A stretch of DNA of 64,000 nucleotides, taken from positions 240,901-304,900 of the forward strand of contig NZ_FOLW01000002.1 of NCBI RefSeq assembly GCF_900112475.1. The letters run 5' to 3'. Position 1 is the stretch's first letter; the number at the start of each line of letters is the position of its first letter. Made by a program: the position numbers and the translations under genes. The stretch comes from Pragia fontium DSM 5563 = ATCC 49100. GTDB taxonomy: Bacteria > Pseudomonadota > Gammaproteobacteria > Enterobacterales > Enterobacteriaceae. The notes below the pieces were generated by a model, which was not told the DNA's origin, searched no databases, and was given only the letters and a program-made list of their open reading frames with translations. Shown here one piece after another: positions 1 to 8,564 of the stretch.

Positions 1-1171
1 TAATCACTTCATAACAGATCACGCTGGTAATGTTGTACCCGGCAGCATCAACCGGTGGTTGCAGATAGCCGCCTTCACTAATTGATGACATGGGGAGGTC
101 AAAAAGAGCCGCCAAAGGGCGAAGTATCGATTCAAAAGGCACATATTCACCGAAAATAACCAGATGGTGCTTATTATAACGATTGGTCCCGGTATATTGA
201 TAAGGCTGCTCATTACCCAAGACAATCAATGTATTGTAGTAATCCGCACGCTGTGGTGTAGCGCGATAATCGATAATGCCGGTAATCAGGGTTGAATTAT
301 TTTCGCGAAAATTGCGATCCAACATAGTCAGAAATGATGCCTGTCTGGTTTCAATGTCAGGAATGGCCGCCTCAGGCCAGATAATAATGCGAGCTTTACC
401 CAAGTAAGGCTTAGATTCGTTGACATAGGCTTCAAGGGTTGGCAATAACTGGTTAGGATTCCATTTTAAAGACTGGGCAATGTTTCCCTGAACTAAAGCA
501 ATATCAACGGCACGATCGGGTTGATTGGTGAACCACTGTATTTGCTTTAACGGCCAAGCAAGCAGTACGCAGAGTACCGCAATAATAGCCGGGATGATTT
601 TACGCTGACAGGCAGCTAAGACCAGTAATCCGCTAATGGCCATCATCAGCATGGTTATGGCATCGACACCCAGAATAGGAGCAATACCTTTTAGTGGGCC
701 ATCAATTTGGCTGTAACCGAACTGTATCCATGGGAAACCGGTAAATACCCAACCGCGCAAAAACTCGGTAATCTGCCACAGCGCCGGCGCAGCCAAAGCC
801 AGACGCCAAAATGTGGTTTCAGGCCAGAATTTGCTAAGTAGCCAGCTAAATAACATGGGGTAAAGCGATAAATAGGCGGCAAGTAATACCACCAGTCCAA
901 CGCTTATCGGTAGGGGAAGTTCACCAAATTCAGCGATACTGACATAAACCCAGTGCACACCTGAACCAAATAAGCCTAACCCCCAGCAGAACCCTATTTT
1001 CATGGCTTGCTTAGGTAAGCGGTTTAACGTAAGAGCCAGTAAACCGCACAACGAAACCAGTGCCAATGGCCATAAGTTAAATGGAGATAAAGAGAGCGTG
1101 CCGCAGGCACCTAAAATTAGCGCCAGCAGTAAACGGATCCACTGGCGATTAAATGTATGGGCTAGGGCCAT
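1..1171 (-). CDS. lnt: Apolipoprotein N-acyltransferase, C-terminus beyond window
   Basis: Inner-membrane enzyme that adds the third acyl chain to the N-terminal cysteine of lipoproteins. I translated 390 codons from the ATG at 1169-1171. The first half is hydrophobic, with several membrane segments. The second half is the nitrilase-like periplasmic domain. The catalytic triad is visible: Glu267 in WPEAA, Lys334 in the [14 protein letters not shown] stretch and Cys386 in VICYEV, within one residue of E. coli Glu267/Lys335/Cys387. About 120 C-terminal residues lie off the left edge. It starts 7 nt after the corC stop, so it is the last visible gene of a ybeZ-ybeY-corC-lnt operon, as in E. coli. 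No frameshift was seen; only the absence of a stop codon inside the window makes it look fragmentary. Confidence 0.96.
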   Translation of the reverse strand, partial: MALAHTFNRQWIRLLLALILGACGTLSLSPFNLWPLALVSLCGLLALTLNRLPKQAMKIGFCWGLGLFGSGVHWVYVSIAEFGELPLPISVGLVVLLAAYLSLYPMLFSWLLSKFWPETTFWRLALAAPALWQITEFLRGWVFTGFPWIQFGYSQIDGPLKGIAPILGVDAITMLMMAISGLLVLAACQRKIIPAIIAVLCVLLAWPLKQIQWFTNQPDRAVDIALVQGNIAQSLKWNPNQLLPTLEAYVNESKPYLGKARIIIWPEAAIPDIETRQASFLTMLDRNFRENNSTLITGIIDYRATPQRADYYNTLIVLGNEQPYQYTGTNRYNKHHLVIFGEYVPFESILRPLAALFDLPMSSISEGGYLQPPVDAAGYNITSVICYEVI

Positions 1172-1178
1172 GTTTTCT

Positions 1179-2057
1179 CTAGTCTTCTAATTGTGGTTGA
1201 GGCGATTCATTTGGAATCGTAACGTGAACCTGAATAATTCGCCGGCTATCCGCCATGGCAACCTTAAACTGGTAGCCTTCAATAGAAATAATCTCGCCTC
1301 TTGATGGTAAATGACCAAAGGCCTGCATAATCAAGCCACCAATGGTATCGACCTCTTCATCACTGAAGTTGGTTGAGAAAATTTCATTAAACTCTTCAAT
1401 TGGCGTTAGCGCTCTGACGGTGAACGTGTGACGGCTGAGTTGACGTACGTCACGGTCTTCCACGTCGTCATATTCATCCTCGATTTCACCCACGATTAAT
1501 TCCAGAATATCTTCGATGGTCACTAAACCCGAGACCCCGCCAAACTCATCAATGACAATAGCCATATGATAACGTTGTGAGCGGAACTCTTTGAGCATGC
1601 GATCGACGCGTTTGCTTTCAGGTACCACTACGGCAGGACGCAGAACTTTATCAATACTGAATGGCTGAGAATCTTTACTCATAAATGGCAATAAATCTTT
1701 TGCCATTAAAATGCCTTCAATATGGTCTTTGTCTTCGCTGATAACCGGAAAACGGGAGTGGGCTGATTCAATAATCACGTCCAGGCACTCTTCCAGCGGT
1801 TGATTACGCTTTAAGGTAATCATCTGGGAACGTGGGATCATGATATCGCGTACGCGCTGCTCAGCGATATCCATGACGCCTTCCAGCATATCGCGGGTGT
1901 CTGGGTCGATCAGATCGTTTTGCTCTGAATCTCGGATAAGCTCAACTAGATCGCCGCGATTTTTAGGTTCGCCGTGAAAAAACTGGCCAAGAATAAGTGA
2001 AAAGAAGCCCTTTTTGGGTCCAGGGCTATCGTTGTTTTGTGAATGATCGTCGCTCAT
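1179..2057 (-). CDS. corC: CorC/YbeX, CBS-pair protein linked to Mg2+/Co2+ efflux and ribosome metabolism
   Basis: Cytosolic 292-residue protein, the same length as E. coli CorC. Domain order: a short charged N-terminus, a CBS pair at roughly residues 65-190 ([11 protein letters not shown] begins it; [18 protein letters not shown] closes the second CBS), then the CorC_HlyC domain at about 205-285. In the family the CBS pair binds adenosine nucleotides. The historical role is cobalt/magnesium efflux together with CorA, and ybeX has also been linked to ribosome maturation. It lies between ybeY (18 nt upstream) and lnt (7 nt downstream), so co-transcription is very likely. Nothing odd was seen. 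Confidence 0.95.
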   Translation of the reverse strand: MSDDHSQNNDSPGPKKGFFSLILGQFFHGEPKNRGDLVELIRDSEQNDLIDPDTRDMLEGVMDIAEQRVRDIMIPRSQMITLKRNQPLEECLDVIIESAHSRFPVISEDKDHIEGILMAKDLLPFMSKDSQPFSIDKVLRPAVVVPESKRVDRMLKEFRSQRYHMAIVIDEFGGVSGLVTIEDILELIVGEIEDEYDDVEDRDVRQLSRHTFTVRALTPIEEFNEIFSTNFSDEEVDTIGGLIMQAFGHLPSRGEIISIEGYQFKVAMADSRRIIQVHVTIPNESPQPQLED

Positions 2058-2075
2058 GCATACTTTATTAGTTAG

Positions 2076-2549
2076 TTAAATTGCGTCTTTTTCTGAGGCA
2101 TAGGGGTCAGAATAACCTAACTCTTGCATAATCTCAGTTTCTAAAGACTCCATTTCTTCCGCATCATCATCGGTGATGTGGTCATACCCTAACAGATGGA
2201 GGCTACCATGAACAACCATATGCGCCCAATGAGCGAGTAAAATTTTATTTTGTTCTGTAGCTTCAGTTTCCACCACCTGACGGCAAATGACCAGATCGCC
2301 TAATAAAGGCATCTCCATTCCCGGCGGCGCTTCAAAAGGAAATGACAACACATTAGTTGGTTTATCCATGCTTCGATAAGTATGGTTAAGCTGGTGGCTT
2401 TCATCCACATCAACTAAACGTACCGTTACTTCGGCTTCCTGTTGAAAAGGAAGTACTGCCGCATCCAGCCAGCGTTGTACTTCTTCTTCACTCGGAAGTC
2501 CCTGCTGATTTTCGCAGGCTATTTGTAAATCTAAAATCACGTGGTTCAT
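2076..2549 (-). CDS. ybeY: Endoribonuclease YbeY, 16S rRNA 3'-end maturation and ribosome quality control
   Basis: Metal-dependent single-strand endoribonuclease of the UPF0054 family, 157 residues. The zinc-binding H3xH5xH motif is intact in [11 protein letters not shown], giving His114, His118 and His124. The conserved NVLSFPF segment sits near residue 66. Family members act in 16S rRNA 3'-end processing and 70S quality control. The gene begins 12 nt after the ybeZ stop and ends 18 nt before corC, keeping the order found across gammaproteobacteria. The start is an ATG in the context MNHVILDLQ, matching the family N-terminus. Confidence 0.96.
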   Translation of the reverse strand: MNHVILDLQIACENQQGLPSEEEVQRWLDAAVLPFQQEAEVTVRLVDVDESHQLNHTYRSMDKPTNVLSFPFEAPPGMEMPLLGDLVICRQVVETEATEQNKILLAHWAHMVVHGSLHLLGYDHITDDDAEEMESLETEIMQELGYSDPYASEKDAI

Positions 2550-2561
2550 GACAACCTTAAA

Positions 2562-3617
2562 TTATTGAGCATCAGACGTAGAGGTCTGTTGATATTCACG
2601 TTTGCGTTGTTCTGCCAGTGCATCTTTGCGCTTTTGTTCTTCCGCTTCCCAGGCTTCATAAGCCACGACAATGCGGGCCACAACCGGGTGACGAACAACG
2701 TCTTCACTATGAAAGAAGTTAAAGCTAATTTCATCGACGTCGGATAATACCTCAATCGCATGACGTAAGCCTGACTTTTGATTACGCGGTAGGTCGATTT
2801 GTGTCACATCGCCGGTAATGACCGCTTTAGAGTTAAAGCCAATGCGGGTTAAGAACATCTTCATCTGTTCGATAGAGGTGTTTTGGCTTTCATCCAGAAT
2901 AATAAAGGCATCGTTTAGCGTACGTCCACGCATATAGGCTAAAGGCGCCACTTCAATCACATTGCGCTCCATTAGCTTTTCTACCCGTTCGAAGCCTAGC
3001 ATTTCAAACAGGGCATCGTACAGTGGGCGTAAGTAAGGATCGACTTTCTGGCTTAAATCACCGGGTAAAAAGCCGAGTTTTTCTCCGGCCTCAACCGCTG
3101 GTCGGGTTAACAAAATTCGGCGAATCTCTTGACGCTCAAGGGCATCAACCGCTGCGGCAACGGCCAGATAGGTTTTACCAGTACCGGCAGGGCCAACCCC
3201 AAAAGTAATATCATGATCGAGAATATTGGCAATATATTGCGCCTGATTCGGCGTACGCGGTTTTATCATACCGCGTTTAGTTTTAATAATAACGGCCTTG
3301 CCATAATCGGGGACTGAGTCGGCAATTTGCTCTAACACGCCAGATTCTTTGATTGCCAAGTGAATCTGGTCGGGCTCGATATCTGTAATAATGCCGCGAA
3401 TTGGCGCGGTATCAACGTATAAAGTAAGAAGGATATCTTTAGCAACGTTGACACAAGAGGATTTTCCTACCAGCGTGAACTTGTTATCACGATGGTTAAT
3501 TTCAATACCAAGACGCCTTTCCAGTTGCTTGATGTTGTCATCAAATGGGCCACATAAGCTGTTCAGACGTTCGTTGTCTGCGGGTTCAAGCAAAACTTCC
3601 AGGGAGTCAATCTTCAA
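2562..3617 (-). CDS. ybeZ: PhoH-like NTPase YbeZ
   Basis: PhoH-family ATPase/putative RNA helicase that partners YbeY. It has 351 residues. The Walker A motif GPAGTGKT lies near residue 142 and Walker B in FIILDESQN near residue 243. The N-terminal segment (LEPADNERL then LCGPFDDNIKQLE) and the long central block are nearly colinear with E. coli YbeZ. The C-terminal tail is charged and low in complexity. It is the first gene of the ybeZ-ybeY-corC-lnt run. In E. coli miaB lies immediately upstream; here a toxin-antitoxin module transcribed the other way separates them, so this operon must have its own promoter. A consensus -10 lies near 3684. Confidence 0.95.
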   Translation of the reverse strand: MKIDSLEVLLEPADNERLNSLCGPFDDNIKQLERRLGIEINHRDNKFTLVGKSSCVNVAKDILLTLYVDTAPIRGIITDIEPDQIHLAIKESGVLEQIADSVPDYGKAVIIKTKRGMIKPRTPNQAQYIANILDHDITFGVGPAGTGKTYLAVAAAVDALERQEIRRILLTRPAVEAGEKLGFLPGDLSQKVDPYLRPLYDALFEMLGFERVEKLMERNVIEVAPLAYMRGRTLNDAFIILDESQNTSIEQMKMFLTRIGFNSKAVITGDVTQIDLPRNQKSGLRHAIEVLSDVDEISFNFFHSEDVVRHPVVARIVVAYEAWEAEEQKRKDALAEQRKREYQQTSTSDAQ

Positions 3618-3683
3618 GTCCAGACCTCTTAGTTAGTGAAGTAAAGCGCGAAACAGGGTTTCACGGTAAACACTTTTATCTTG

Positions 3684-3712
3684 ATTATAGATAACTTAGC
3701 GCATTATTCATG
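3684..3712 (-). promoter_or_regulatory. Candidate promoter for ybeZ operon
   Basis: Reading the minus strand, a perfect TATAAT (plus-strand 3684-3689) lies about 65 nt upstream of the ybeZ start. The matching -35 (CATGAA, 3707-3712, 17-nt spacer) is weak. No heat-shock sigma32 pattern was recognised. The rest of 3618-3867 shows no gene. Confidence 0.35.
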
Positions 3713-3867
3713 GCTGATTTCAAATTCGCAACCGTTGAAATAATTTTGCCTCAGCCACAGCGGCAATTTAAGCCAACAATCGCCAATATTTATTTAAATA
3801 ATAGTATGAGCCCATAGAGAAAATCGCAATCATGTTCAGTATTTTGATGTTGTTACCTGTATGCGTA

Positions 3868-3918
3868 TTGAAAAGTTTGCGTGGCTTATCTAAATTAACA
3901 AGTAAGATTATGTCTTAC
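3868..3918 (+). promoter_or_regulatory. Promoter and palindromic operator of the parDE-like module
   Basis: TTGAAA (3868-3873), a 17-nt spacer and TAAATT (3891-3896) form a good sigma70 promoter. A perfect inverted repeat follows at once: GTAAGA (3902-3907), 5-nt spacer TTATG, TCTTAC (3913-3918). It covers the expected transcription start and lies 30 nt before the antitoxin ATG. ParD-type antitoxins repress their own promoter by binding such palindromes, so this is the likely autoregulatory operator; the protein-DNA link is inferred. Confidence 0.65.
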
Positions 3919-3947
3919 ACTTTTAATTGAATAAAGAGGTCTCTAAC

Positions 3948-4205
3948 ATGGCACGCACAATGACCATCACCCCAGGAGAAGAATTGCGCCAATTCGTTGA
4001 AGGGCTCGTGGAAGCGGGCATTTATCAAACTAACAGTGAAGTAGTTCGTGAGGGACTTCGGATGTTACAGGAAAAATATGCGGCTTCGCAGCTGACGCTT
4101 CTGCGCCAATTAATTGATGAAGGTGAGCAAAGCGGTGAGGCTGTGACGTGGAATAGTCAGGACTTTATACGCAGGATGAATCAATTAAAGGATGCTGAAA
4201 AGTAA
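3948..4205 (+). CDS. ParD-family antitoxin
   Basis: 85-residue ribbon-helix-helix antitoxin of the ParD/CC2985 type. The N-terminal strand MARTMTITPGEEL is followed by the helices around VEGLVEAGIYQTNSEVVREGLRML. This is the typical ParD DNA-binding fold, with the GxYxxxSEVVREGLR signature nearly complete. The C-terminal half is the charged toxin-wrapping segment. I start at the ATG at 3948, which has AGAGG about 9 nt upstream; a TTG seven codons earlier is in frame but less likely. The gene overlaps the toxin start by 14 nt, which implies translational coupling. It is inserted between ybeZ and miaB, in the opposite direction to both. Confidence 0.88.
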   Translation: MARTMTITPGEELRQFVEGLVEAGIYQTNSEVVREGLRMLQEKYAASQLTLLRQLIDEGEQSGEAVTWNSQDFIRRMNQLKDAEK

Positions 4206-4494
4206 AGAGGTACGCTTAACGCCAAAAGCGATTAGCGATCTGGAAAATATTTATAGGTATAGCCATCGAGAATTTGGCCAGATTAAAGCAGAACGATATA
4301 TCAGGTGTATTGATGCTGCTTTGAATAAATTGGCTGATTTTCCTCAGTTAGGCATTCACTATTTTCATTTGGCTAAAGATTTGATGGGTTATAAGGTTGA
4401 GTCTCATATCGTCTTTTATCGTGTACAGCATGATGTGATTTCGGTATTACGGGTGCTGCATAAATCGATGGATTATGCAGAATACATCCCTTGA
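4192..4494 (+). CDS. ParE/RelE-superfamily toxin
   Basis: 100-residue toxin of the ParE branch of the RelE/ParE superfamily, whose characterised members inhibit DNA gyrase or, in other branches, cleave mRNA. Visible family features are the N-terminal LTPKAISDLENIYRYS helix pair, the ALNKLADFPQLG segment, and the C-terminal strands YKVESHIVFYRV and ISVLRVLHKSMDY that carry the usual Arg and His residues. The start codon lies inside the end of the antitoxin gene. The cellular target cannot be read from sequence; gyrase is the default expectation for ParE. No truncation is evident, so the pair looks functional. Confidence 0.87.
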   Translation: MLKSKEVRLTPKAISDLENIYRYSHREFGQIKAERYIRCIDAALNKLADFPQLGIHYFHLAKDLMGYKVESHIVFYRVQHDVISVLRVLHKSMDYAEYIP

Positions 4495-4533
4495 TGATTT
4501 CAGACGCTGTTCAGATCGTTAGGGTATCAAATG

Positions 4534-4566
4534 CAAAAATCCGCAGCTTTTAAACTGCGGACTTTT
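4534..4566. terminator. Bidirectional terminator between toxin gene and miaB
   Basis: Stem TCCGCAG (4540-4546) and CTGCGGA (4555-4561) with an 8-nt loop. An A-run lies upstream (CAAAAA) and CTTTTAAAT downstream, so it can end transcripts arriving from parE on the plus strand and from miaB on the minus strand. Confidence 0.75.
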
Positions 4567-4589
4567 AAATACTCAATAGAGAAGGGGAA

Positions 4590-6014
4590 TTAAGGCTGAT
4601 ATTGTCCTACGCCTAACTCATCTTCTTTACGGGTTCTGGCAATAACGGCTTCAGGCGATTCTTGAATGCGTAAATTCATCTCCTGCTCTGTTCTTACCAA
4701 CTTGCCACGTAATGAGTTTGGATAAACGTCAATAATTTCCACATCAACGAATTTACCGATCATATCCGGTGAGCCTTCGAAGTTGACCACGCGGTTATTT
4801 TCGGTACGTCCGGATAACTCCATAATACTTTTACGCGACGTTCCTTCCACCAGAATCCGTTGTACAGTGCCTTGCATACGACGGCTGTATTGCATGGCTT
4901 GCTGGTTGATGCGTTCCTGTAGAATATATAAACGCTGCTTTTTCTCTTCTTCCGTAACGTCATCCACCATATCCGCTGCCGGCGTTCCTGGACGGGCAGA
5001 GAAAATAAAGCTGTAGCTCATATCAAAATCGACATCGGCAATCAGCTTCATGGTTTGTTCGAAGTCTTGCTGGGTTTCGCCCGGGAAGCCAACGATAAAG
5101 TCCGAACTGATTTGAATATCTGGACGAGCGGCGCGTAATTTACGAATAATCGATTTATATTCTAACGCAGTATGAGTACGGCTCATCATATTCAGAATAC
5201 GATCGGAACCGCTTTGTACCGGCAAGTGTAAGAAGCTCACCAGTTCAGGCGTATCTTTATACACTTCGATAATATCGTCGGTAAACTCTATCGGATGGCT
5301 GGTGGTAAAGCGGATACGGTCAATCCCATCGATGCTGGCGACCAAACGTAATAATTCGGCAAAAGTGCAAATGCCGCCGTCAAAAGAGGGACCGCGGTAG
5401 GCATTAACGTTTTGACCCAGCAGGTTGACTTCCCGCACGCCTTGCGCCGCCAGTTGGGCGATTTCAAACAGCACATCATCACATGGGCGGTTGACTTCCT
5501 CACCGCGGGTATAAGGCACTACGCAGTAAGTACAATATTTATTACAGCCTTCCATAATGGAAACGAAGGCAGTTGGGCCTTCGGCTTTAGGCTCAGGCAA
5601 GCGATCGAATTTTTCAACTTCCGGGAAACTAATGTCAACCACCGGACTACGAGTCGCGCTGGATCTGTTAATCATTTCCGGCAGACGGTGTAGGGTTTGT
5701 GGCCCAAAAATAACGTCAACAAACGGTGCGCGTTGACGGATATGGTCACCCTCCTGAGAGGCAACGCATCCACCCACACCAATAATTAAATCGGGTCTGG
5801 TATCCTTAAAGGTTTTCCAGCGGCCTAACTGATGGAACACCTTTTCCTGTGCTTTTTCACGAATAGAACAGGTATTCAGCAACAGAATATCCGCCTCTTC
5901 AGCAATTTCAGTCAACTGAAAGCCATGGGTGCTTTCGAGTAAATCGGCTATTTTAGATGAATCATATTCATTCATCTGACAGCCCCAGGTTTTTATATAC
6001 AGTTTCTTAGTCAT
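4590..6014 (-). CDS. miaB: tRNA-2-methylthio-N6-dimethylallyladenosine synthase MiaB
   Basis: Radical-SAM methylthiotransferase that converts i6A37 to ms2i6A37 in tRNAs reading UNN codons. It has 474 residues, as in E. coli. The N-terminal UPF0004 domain carries the auxiliary cluster cysteines Cys12 (WGCQMN), Cys49 (LLNTCSIRE) and Cys83 (VGGCVASQ). The radical-SAM motif CNKYCTYC gives Cys157, Cys161 and Cys164. The C-terminal part (about 378-440) is the TRAM RNA-binding domain. The gene is divergent from ubiF, as in E. coli. In E. coli it also heads the region containing ybeZYX; here a toxin-antitoxin pair and a terminator separate it from ybeZ. Confidence 0.97.
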   Translation of the reverse strand: MTKKLYIKTWGCQMNEYDSSKIADLLESTHGFQLTEIAEEADILLLNTCSIREKAQEKVFHQLGRWKTFKDTRPDLIIGVGGCVASQEGDHIRQRAPFVDVIFGPQTLHRLPEMINRSSATRSPVVDISFPEVEKFDRLPEPKAEGPTAFVSIMEGCNKYCTYCVVPYTRGEEVNRPCDDVLFEIAQLAAQGVREVNLLGQNVNAYRGPSFDGGICTFAELLRLVASIDGIDRIRFTTSHPIEFTDDIIEVYKDTPELVSFLHLPVQSGSDRILNMMSRTHTALEYKSIIRKLRAARPDIQISSDFIVGFPGETQQDFEQTMKLIADVDFDMSYSFIFSARPGTPAADMVDDVTEEEKKQRLYILQERINQQAMQYSRRMQGTVQRILVEGTSRKSIMELSGRTENNRVVNFEGSPDMIGKFVDVEIIDVYPNSLRGKLVRTEQEMNLRIQESPEAVIARTRKEDELGVGQYQP

Positions 6015-6172
6015 TGATTCGTTACTCAGTACAGGTTAAACCCTATGCAGGGCGCGTATTGTAATGGTTTGTTGGCTCCGTGACCAGTGATTGAATATCT
6101 TCAACGCTGAAGGAATTGTAAAAATCCGGTACACTCTGTTTCAGTAGGGTTTAATCGTTGCGTGGTAACGAC

Positions 6173-7363
6173 ATGAAAAGCAAGATAAAAGATTATGACG
6201 CCATTATTGTTGGCGGTGGAATGGTCGGCGCGGCAGCGGCATTAGGGCTGGCACAAGCCGGTTGGCATGTCGCGGTAATTGAACATGAACATCCTGAGCC
6301 GTTTGTACCAAACAGTGCGCCGGATATACGAATTTCGGCAATTGGCTGTACCTCAGTTAATTTACTGCGTCGTTTAGGGGCATGGCAGGATACCGCTAAG
6401 ATGCGTGTGGCGCCTTACCGTAAATTGGAAACTTGGGAATGGAATGAGTCTAAGGTGGTTTTTGATGCCGAGTCTCTCTCATTACCCGAACTAGGATTTA
6501 TGGTGGAGAATCGACTGTTGCAGTTGGGACTATGGCAACAGTTTCCACAATATACTTCTCTTCATTTGTATTGCCCATCTCAATTAGTGTCAATGACGCG
6601 ATCGACGCAACAGGCTCATCAGTGGGAATTGATACTGAATAGTGGGGAGCACCTGCGTTCTCCATTGGTGATTGGCGCCGATGGAGCCAATTCTATGGTA
6701 CGCAAATTTGCCGGTATTGGTGTGACCGGATGGCAGTATCGCCAATCCTGTATGCTGATCACCGTTGAGACTGAACAGCCTCAACAAGATGCGACTTGGC
6801 AACAGTTTTATCCGTCCGGACCGCGCGCCTTTTTACCGCTGTTCGACCAGTATGCTTCTTTGGTCTGGTATGACTCTCCCGCGCGTATTCGTCAGCTTCA
6901 AGCGATGACGCTAGCTGAACTGCAAAAAGAGGTTCTCCAGGCGTTTCCGGAGCGATTAGGACAGGTGACCGTGAAGGCTGCGGCTTCTTTTCCTTTAGTC
7001 AGGCGTCATGCCCAGCAGTATTTCAAATCCGGGGTGGTATTAATTGGTGATGCGGCCCATACCATTAACCCGTTGGCCGGGCAGGGGGTTAATTTGGGAT
7101 ATCGAGATGTTGATACACTGCTAAATGTACTACTAGCGGCGCGTAAGAAAGGCGAAGACTATGCACAAGATGCCGTATTAGGTCGTTATCAATGTCGGCG
7201 TTATCCGGATAATCAGCTAATGCAGGCGGGGATGGATATTTTTTATTCGGCGTTCAGTAATCAGCTACCGCCGTTGCGCTTACTGCGTAATGTGGCGTTA
7301 ATGGCGGCTCAGCGTTCAGGTAAGATAAAAGAATGGGCGTTAAAATATGCTCTGGGCTTGTAA
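6173..7363 (+). CDS. ubiF: UbiF, 3-demethoxyubiquinol 3-hydroxylase (flavoprotein)
   Basis: FAD-dependent aromatic hydroxylase of ubiquinone biosynthesis; it hydroxylates the ring of the demethoxy-quinol intermediate before the last O-methylation. 396 residues from the ATG at 6173; a TTG at 6158 would add five residues but is less likely. The Rossmann FAD motif is VGGGMVGAAAALGLAQ near residue 13. The GADGAN motif is near 170 and the FAD-ribityl motif GDAAHTINPLAGQGVNLGYRD near 290, both intact. The C-terminus ALKYALGL matches E. coli UbiF. It is divergent from miaB across a 158-nt gap and ends before a very strong hairpin terminator. Confidence 0.96.
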   Translation: MKSKIKDYDAIIVGGGMVGAAAALGLAQAGWHVAVIEHEHPEPFVPNSAPDIRISAIGCTSVNLLRRLGAWQDTAKMRVAPYRKLETWEWNESKVVFDAESLSLPELGFMVENRLLQLGLWQQFPQYTSLHLYCPSQLVSMTRSTQQAHQWELILNSGEHLRSPLVIGADGANSMVRKFAGIGVTGWQYRQSCMLITVETEQPQQDATWQQFYPSGPRAFLPLFDQYASLVWYDSPARIRQLQAMTLAELQKEVLQAFPERLGQVTVKAAASFPLVRRHAQQYFKSGVVLIGDAAHTINPLAGQGVNLGYRDVDTLLNVLLAARKKGEDYAQDAVLGRYQCRRYPDNQLMQAGMDIFYSAFSNQLPPLRLLRNVALMAAQRSGKIKEWALKYALGL

Positions 7364-7388
7364 GCGGTATTTACGTCACTGAAAAATA

Positions 7389-7426
7389 GATATAAAAAAA
7401 CTCGCATTAGCGAGTTTTTTTATATC
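7389..7426. terminator. Strong bidirectional terminator between ubiF and tRNA operon
   Basis: A perfect 17-bp inverted repeat (7389-7405 and 7410-7426) with the loop ATTA. The GC core CTCGC/GCGAG is flanked by seven A and seven T, so it works in both directions: for ubiF on the plus strand and for the tRNA cluster on the minus strand. Confidence 0.9.
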
Positions 7427-7449
7427 TGGAAGACCATAACATAAAGAAA

Positions 7450-7524
7450 TGGCTGGGGTACCAGGATTCGAACCTGGGGATGACGGGATCAAAACCCGTT
7501 GCCTTACCGCTTGGCGATACCCCA
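7450..7524 (-). tRNA. tRNA-Gln (anticodon TTG)
   Basis: 75-nt cloverleaf with encoded CCA. The acceptor stem starts TGGGGTA and pairs with TACCCCA. The anticodon stem ACGGG/CCCGT encloses the loop TTTTGAT, so the anticodon is UUG. The T-loop is TTCGAAT. It is last in the promoter-proximal-to-distal order Met-Leu-Gln of this unit and is identical to the copy at 8064-8138. Confidence 0.98.
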
Positions 7525-7549
7525 CCAGAATAATGTTATTGAAGGAGAA

Positions 7550-7634
7550 TGGTGCGGGAGGCGAGACTTGAACTCGCACACCTTGCGGCGCCAGAACCTA
7601 AATCTGGTGCGTCTACCAATTTCGCCACTCCCGC
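7550..7634 (-). tRNA. tRNA-Leu (anticodon TAG)
   Basis: 85-nt class II tRNA with encoded CCA. The acceptor GCGGGAG pairs with CTCCCGC. The anticodon loop is ATTTAGGT within CCAGA/TCTGG, giving UAG, and it has the long variable arm expected for leucine. It corresponds to E. coli leuW, and an identical second copy lies at 8164-8248. Confidence 0.98.
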
Positions 7635-7637
7635 GAA

Positions 7638-7714
7638 TGGTGGCTACGACGGGATTTGAACCTGTGACCCCATCATTATGAGTGATGTGCTCTAACCAGC
7701 TGAGCTACGTAGCC
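7638..7714 (-). tRNA. tRNA-Met elongator (anticodon CAT)
   Basis: 77-nt tRNA with encoded CCA. The acceptor GGCTACG pairs with CGTAGCC, and the anticodon loop is CTCATAA. The standard A1:U72-type initiator features are absent, so this is elongator Met (compare E. coli metT/metU). Only 3 nt separate it from the downstream Leu tRNA. An identical copy lies at 8252-8328. Confidence 0.97.
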
Positions 7715-7751
7715 AAACTTCTGCTTAACCTTCAACAACGTTAAGGTGCGC

Positions 7752-7780
7752 ATTATGCGTATCTGTGCCGTTTTCGTCAA
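7752..7780 (-). promoter_or_regulatory. Promoter of the first Met-Leu-Gln tRNA unit
   Basis: On the minus strand: TTGACG (7775-7780), 17-nt spacer, CATAAT (7752-7757), followed by a GCGC discriminator typical of stringently controlled stable-RNA promoters. It lies about 38 nt upstream of the tRNA-Met start. The second unit carries the same elements with the same spacing. Confidence 0.85.
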
Positions 7781-7943
7781 GGTTTTGATCCGCTTTATAG
7801 CGCAAAATAGAGAGATTTTCTTATTACGGCGTTTTTCTGGCGAAATTTTAGTCAGAGAGAAGAGGGGGAAACCTAAAAGGGATAAATGAGATCGGGAAAA
7901 ATGATTGAAGTAAAATCAGAGAAAAATAAATCAGGAGAGGAAA

Positions 7944-8018
7944 TGGCTGGGGTACCAGGATTCGAACCTGGGAATGACGGGATCAAAACCCGTTGCCTTA
8001 CCGCTTGGCGATACCCCA
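7944..8018 (-). tRNA. tRNA-Gln (anticodon TTG), variant copy
   Basis: 75-nt tRNA with anticodon UUG. It differs from the other two tRNA-Gln copies by one base in the variable loop (T in place of C just before the T-stem). It is the last gene of the second, promoter-proximal unit, 45 nt after the preceding tRNA-Gln. Confidence 0.98.
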
Positions 8019-8063
8019 ATGGAGAATATTTCCGAGCTGCTTATACAAGCATAAAAAGAAAAA

Positions 8064-8138
8064 TGGCTGGGGTACCAGGATTCGAACCTGGGGATGACGG
8101 GATCAAAACCCGTTGCCTTACCGCTTGGCGATACCCCA
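8064..8138 (-). tRNA. tRNA-Gln (anticodon TTG)
   Basis: 75-nt tRNA identical to the copy at 7450-7524, with anticodon UUG. It follows tRNA-Leu in the unit transcribed from the promoter at 8366-8394. In E. coli this cluster also has CUG-reading glutamine tRNAs; all three copies here are UUG. Confidence 0.98.
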
Positions 8139-8163
8139 CCCGAGCATTACTATTGAAGGAAAA

Positions 8164-8248
8164 TGGTGCGGGAGGCGAGACTTGAACTCGCACACCTTGC
8201 GGCGCCAGAACCTAAATCTGGTGCGTCTACCAATTTCGCCACTCCCGC
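8164..8248 (-). tRNA. tRNA-Leu (anticodon TAG)
   Basis: 85-nt tRNA identical to the copy at 7550-7634, with anticodon UAG and a long variable arm. It belongs to the upstream Met-Leu-Gln-Gln unit. Confidence 0.98.
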
Positions 8249-8251
8249 GAA

Positions 8252-8328
8252 TGGTGGCTACGACGGGATTTGAACCTGTGACCCCATCATTATGAGTGAT
8301 GTGCTCTAACCAGCTGAGCTACGTAGCC
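8252..8328 (-). tRNA. tRNA-Met elongator (anticodon CAT)
   Basis: 77-nt tRNA identical to the copy at 7638-7714. It is the first gene of the upstream unit, about 38 nt after its promoter. Confidence 0.97.
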
Positions 8329-8365
8329 ATACATTTGCTTAACCTTCAACGGCGTTGCGGGGCGC

Positions 8366-8394
8366 ATTATGCGTATCTGAATACCGATCGTCAA
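8366..8394 (-). promoter_or_regulatory. Promoter of the second Met-Leu-Gln-Gln tRNA unit
   Basis: On the minus strand: TTGACG (8389-8394), 17-nt spacer, CATAAT (8366-8371), then GCGC. The last ten spacer bases, the -10 and the discriminator match the promoter at 7752-7780, so the duplication included the promoter. Confidence 0.85.
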
Positions 8395-8515
8395 CAAGTT
8401 TTTGCTTATATCGGCCTTACTTTTGTCTGATTGTTTGGCTTATAACCGATATGTCGATAAAAGAGACAAAAAAAGGCCTATTTCTATTTTTTAACGACGG
8501 TTGGACGGTGGTCAA

Positions 8516-8545
8516 AATAATAACGAGCTATATCTAGCCCGTTAT
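8516..8545 (-). terminator. Probable asnB terminator
   Basis: Hairpin ATAACG-a-GCTA, loop TATC, TAGC-c-CGTTAT (8520-8545) with one internal mismatch. On the minus strand it is followed by TATTTTG, a modest U-tract. It lies 20 nt past the asnB stop. Confidence 0.55.
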
Positions 8546-8564
8546 GATCTTTGTTTAATCTGCA

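Noticed and set aside
1..1171. Lnt looked broken because only short ORFs with start codons are visible near the left edge
   Set aside because: Direct translation from 1171 gives an uninterrupted 390-codon frame with the full catalytic triad; it is simply cut by the window edge.
7499..8295. Several short plus-strand ORFs across the tRNA cluster, with repeated protein segments
   Set aside because: They are antisense readings of the duplicated tRNA genes; the apparent protein repeats are just the tRNA repeats.
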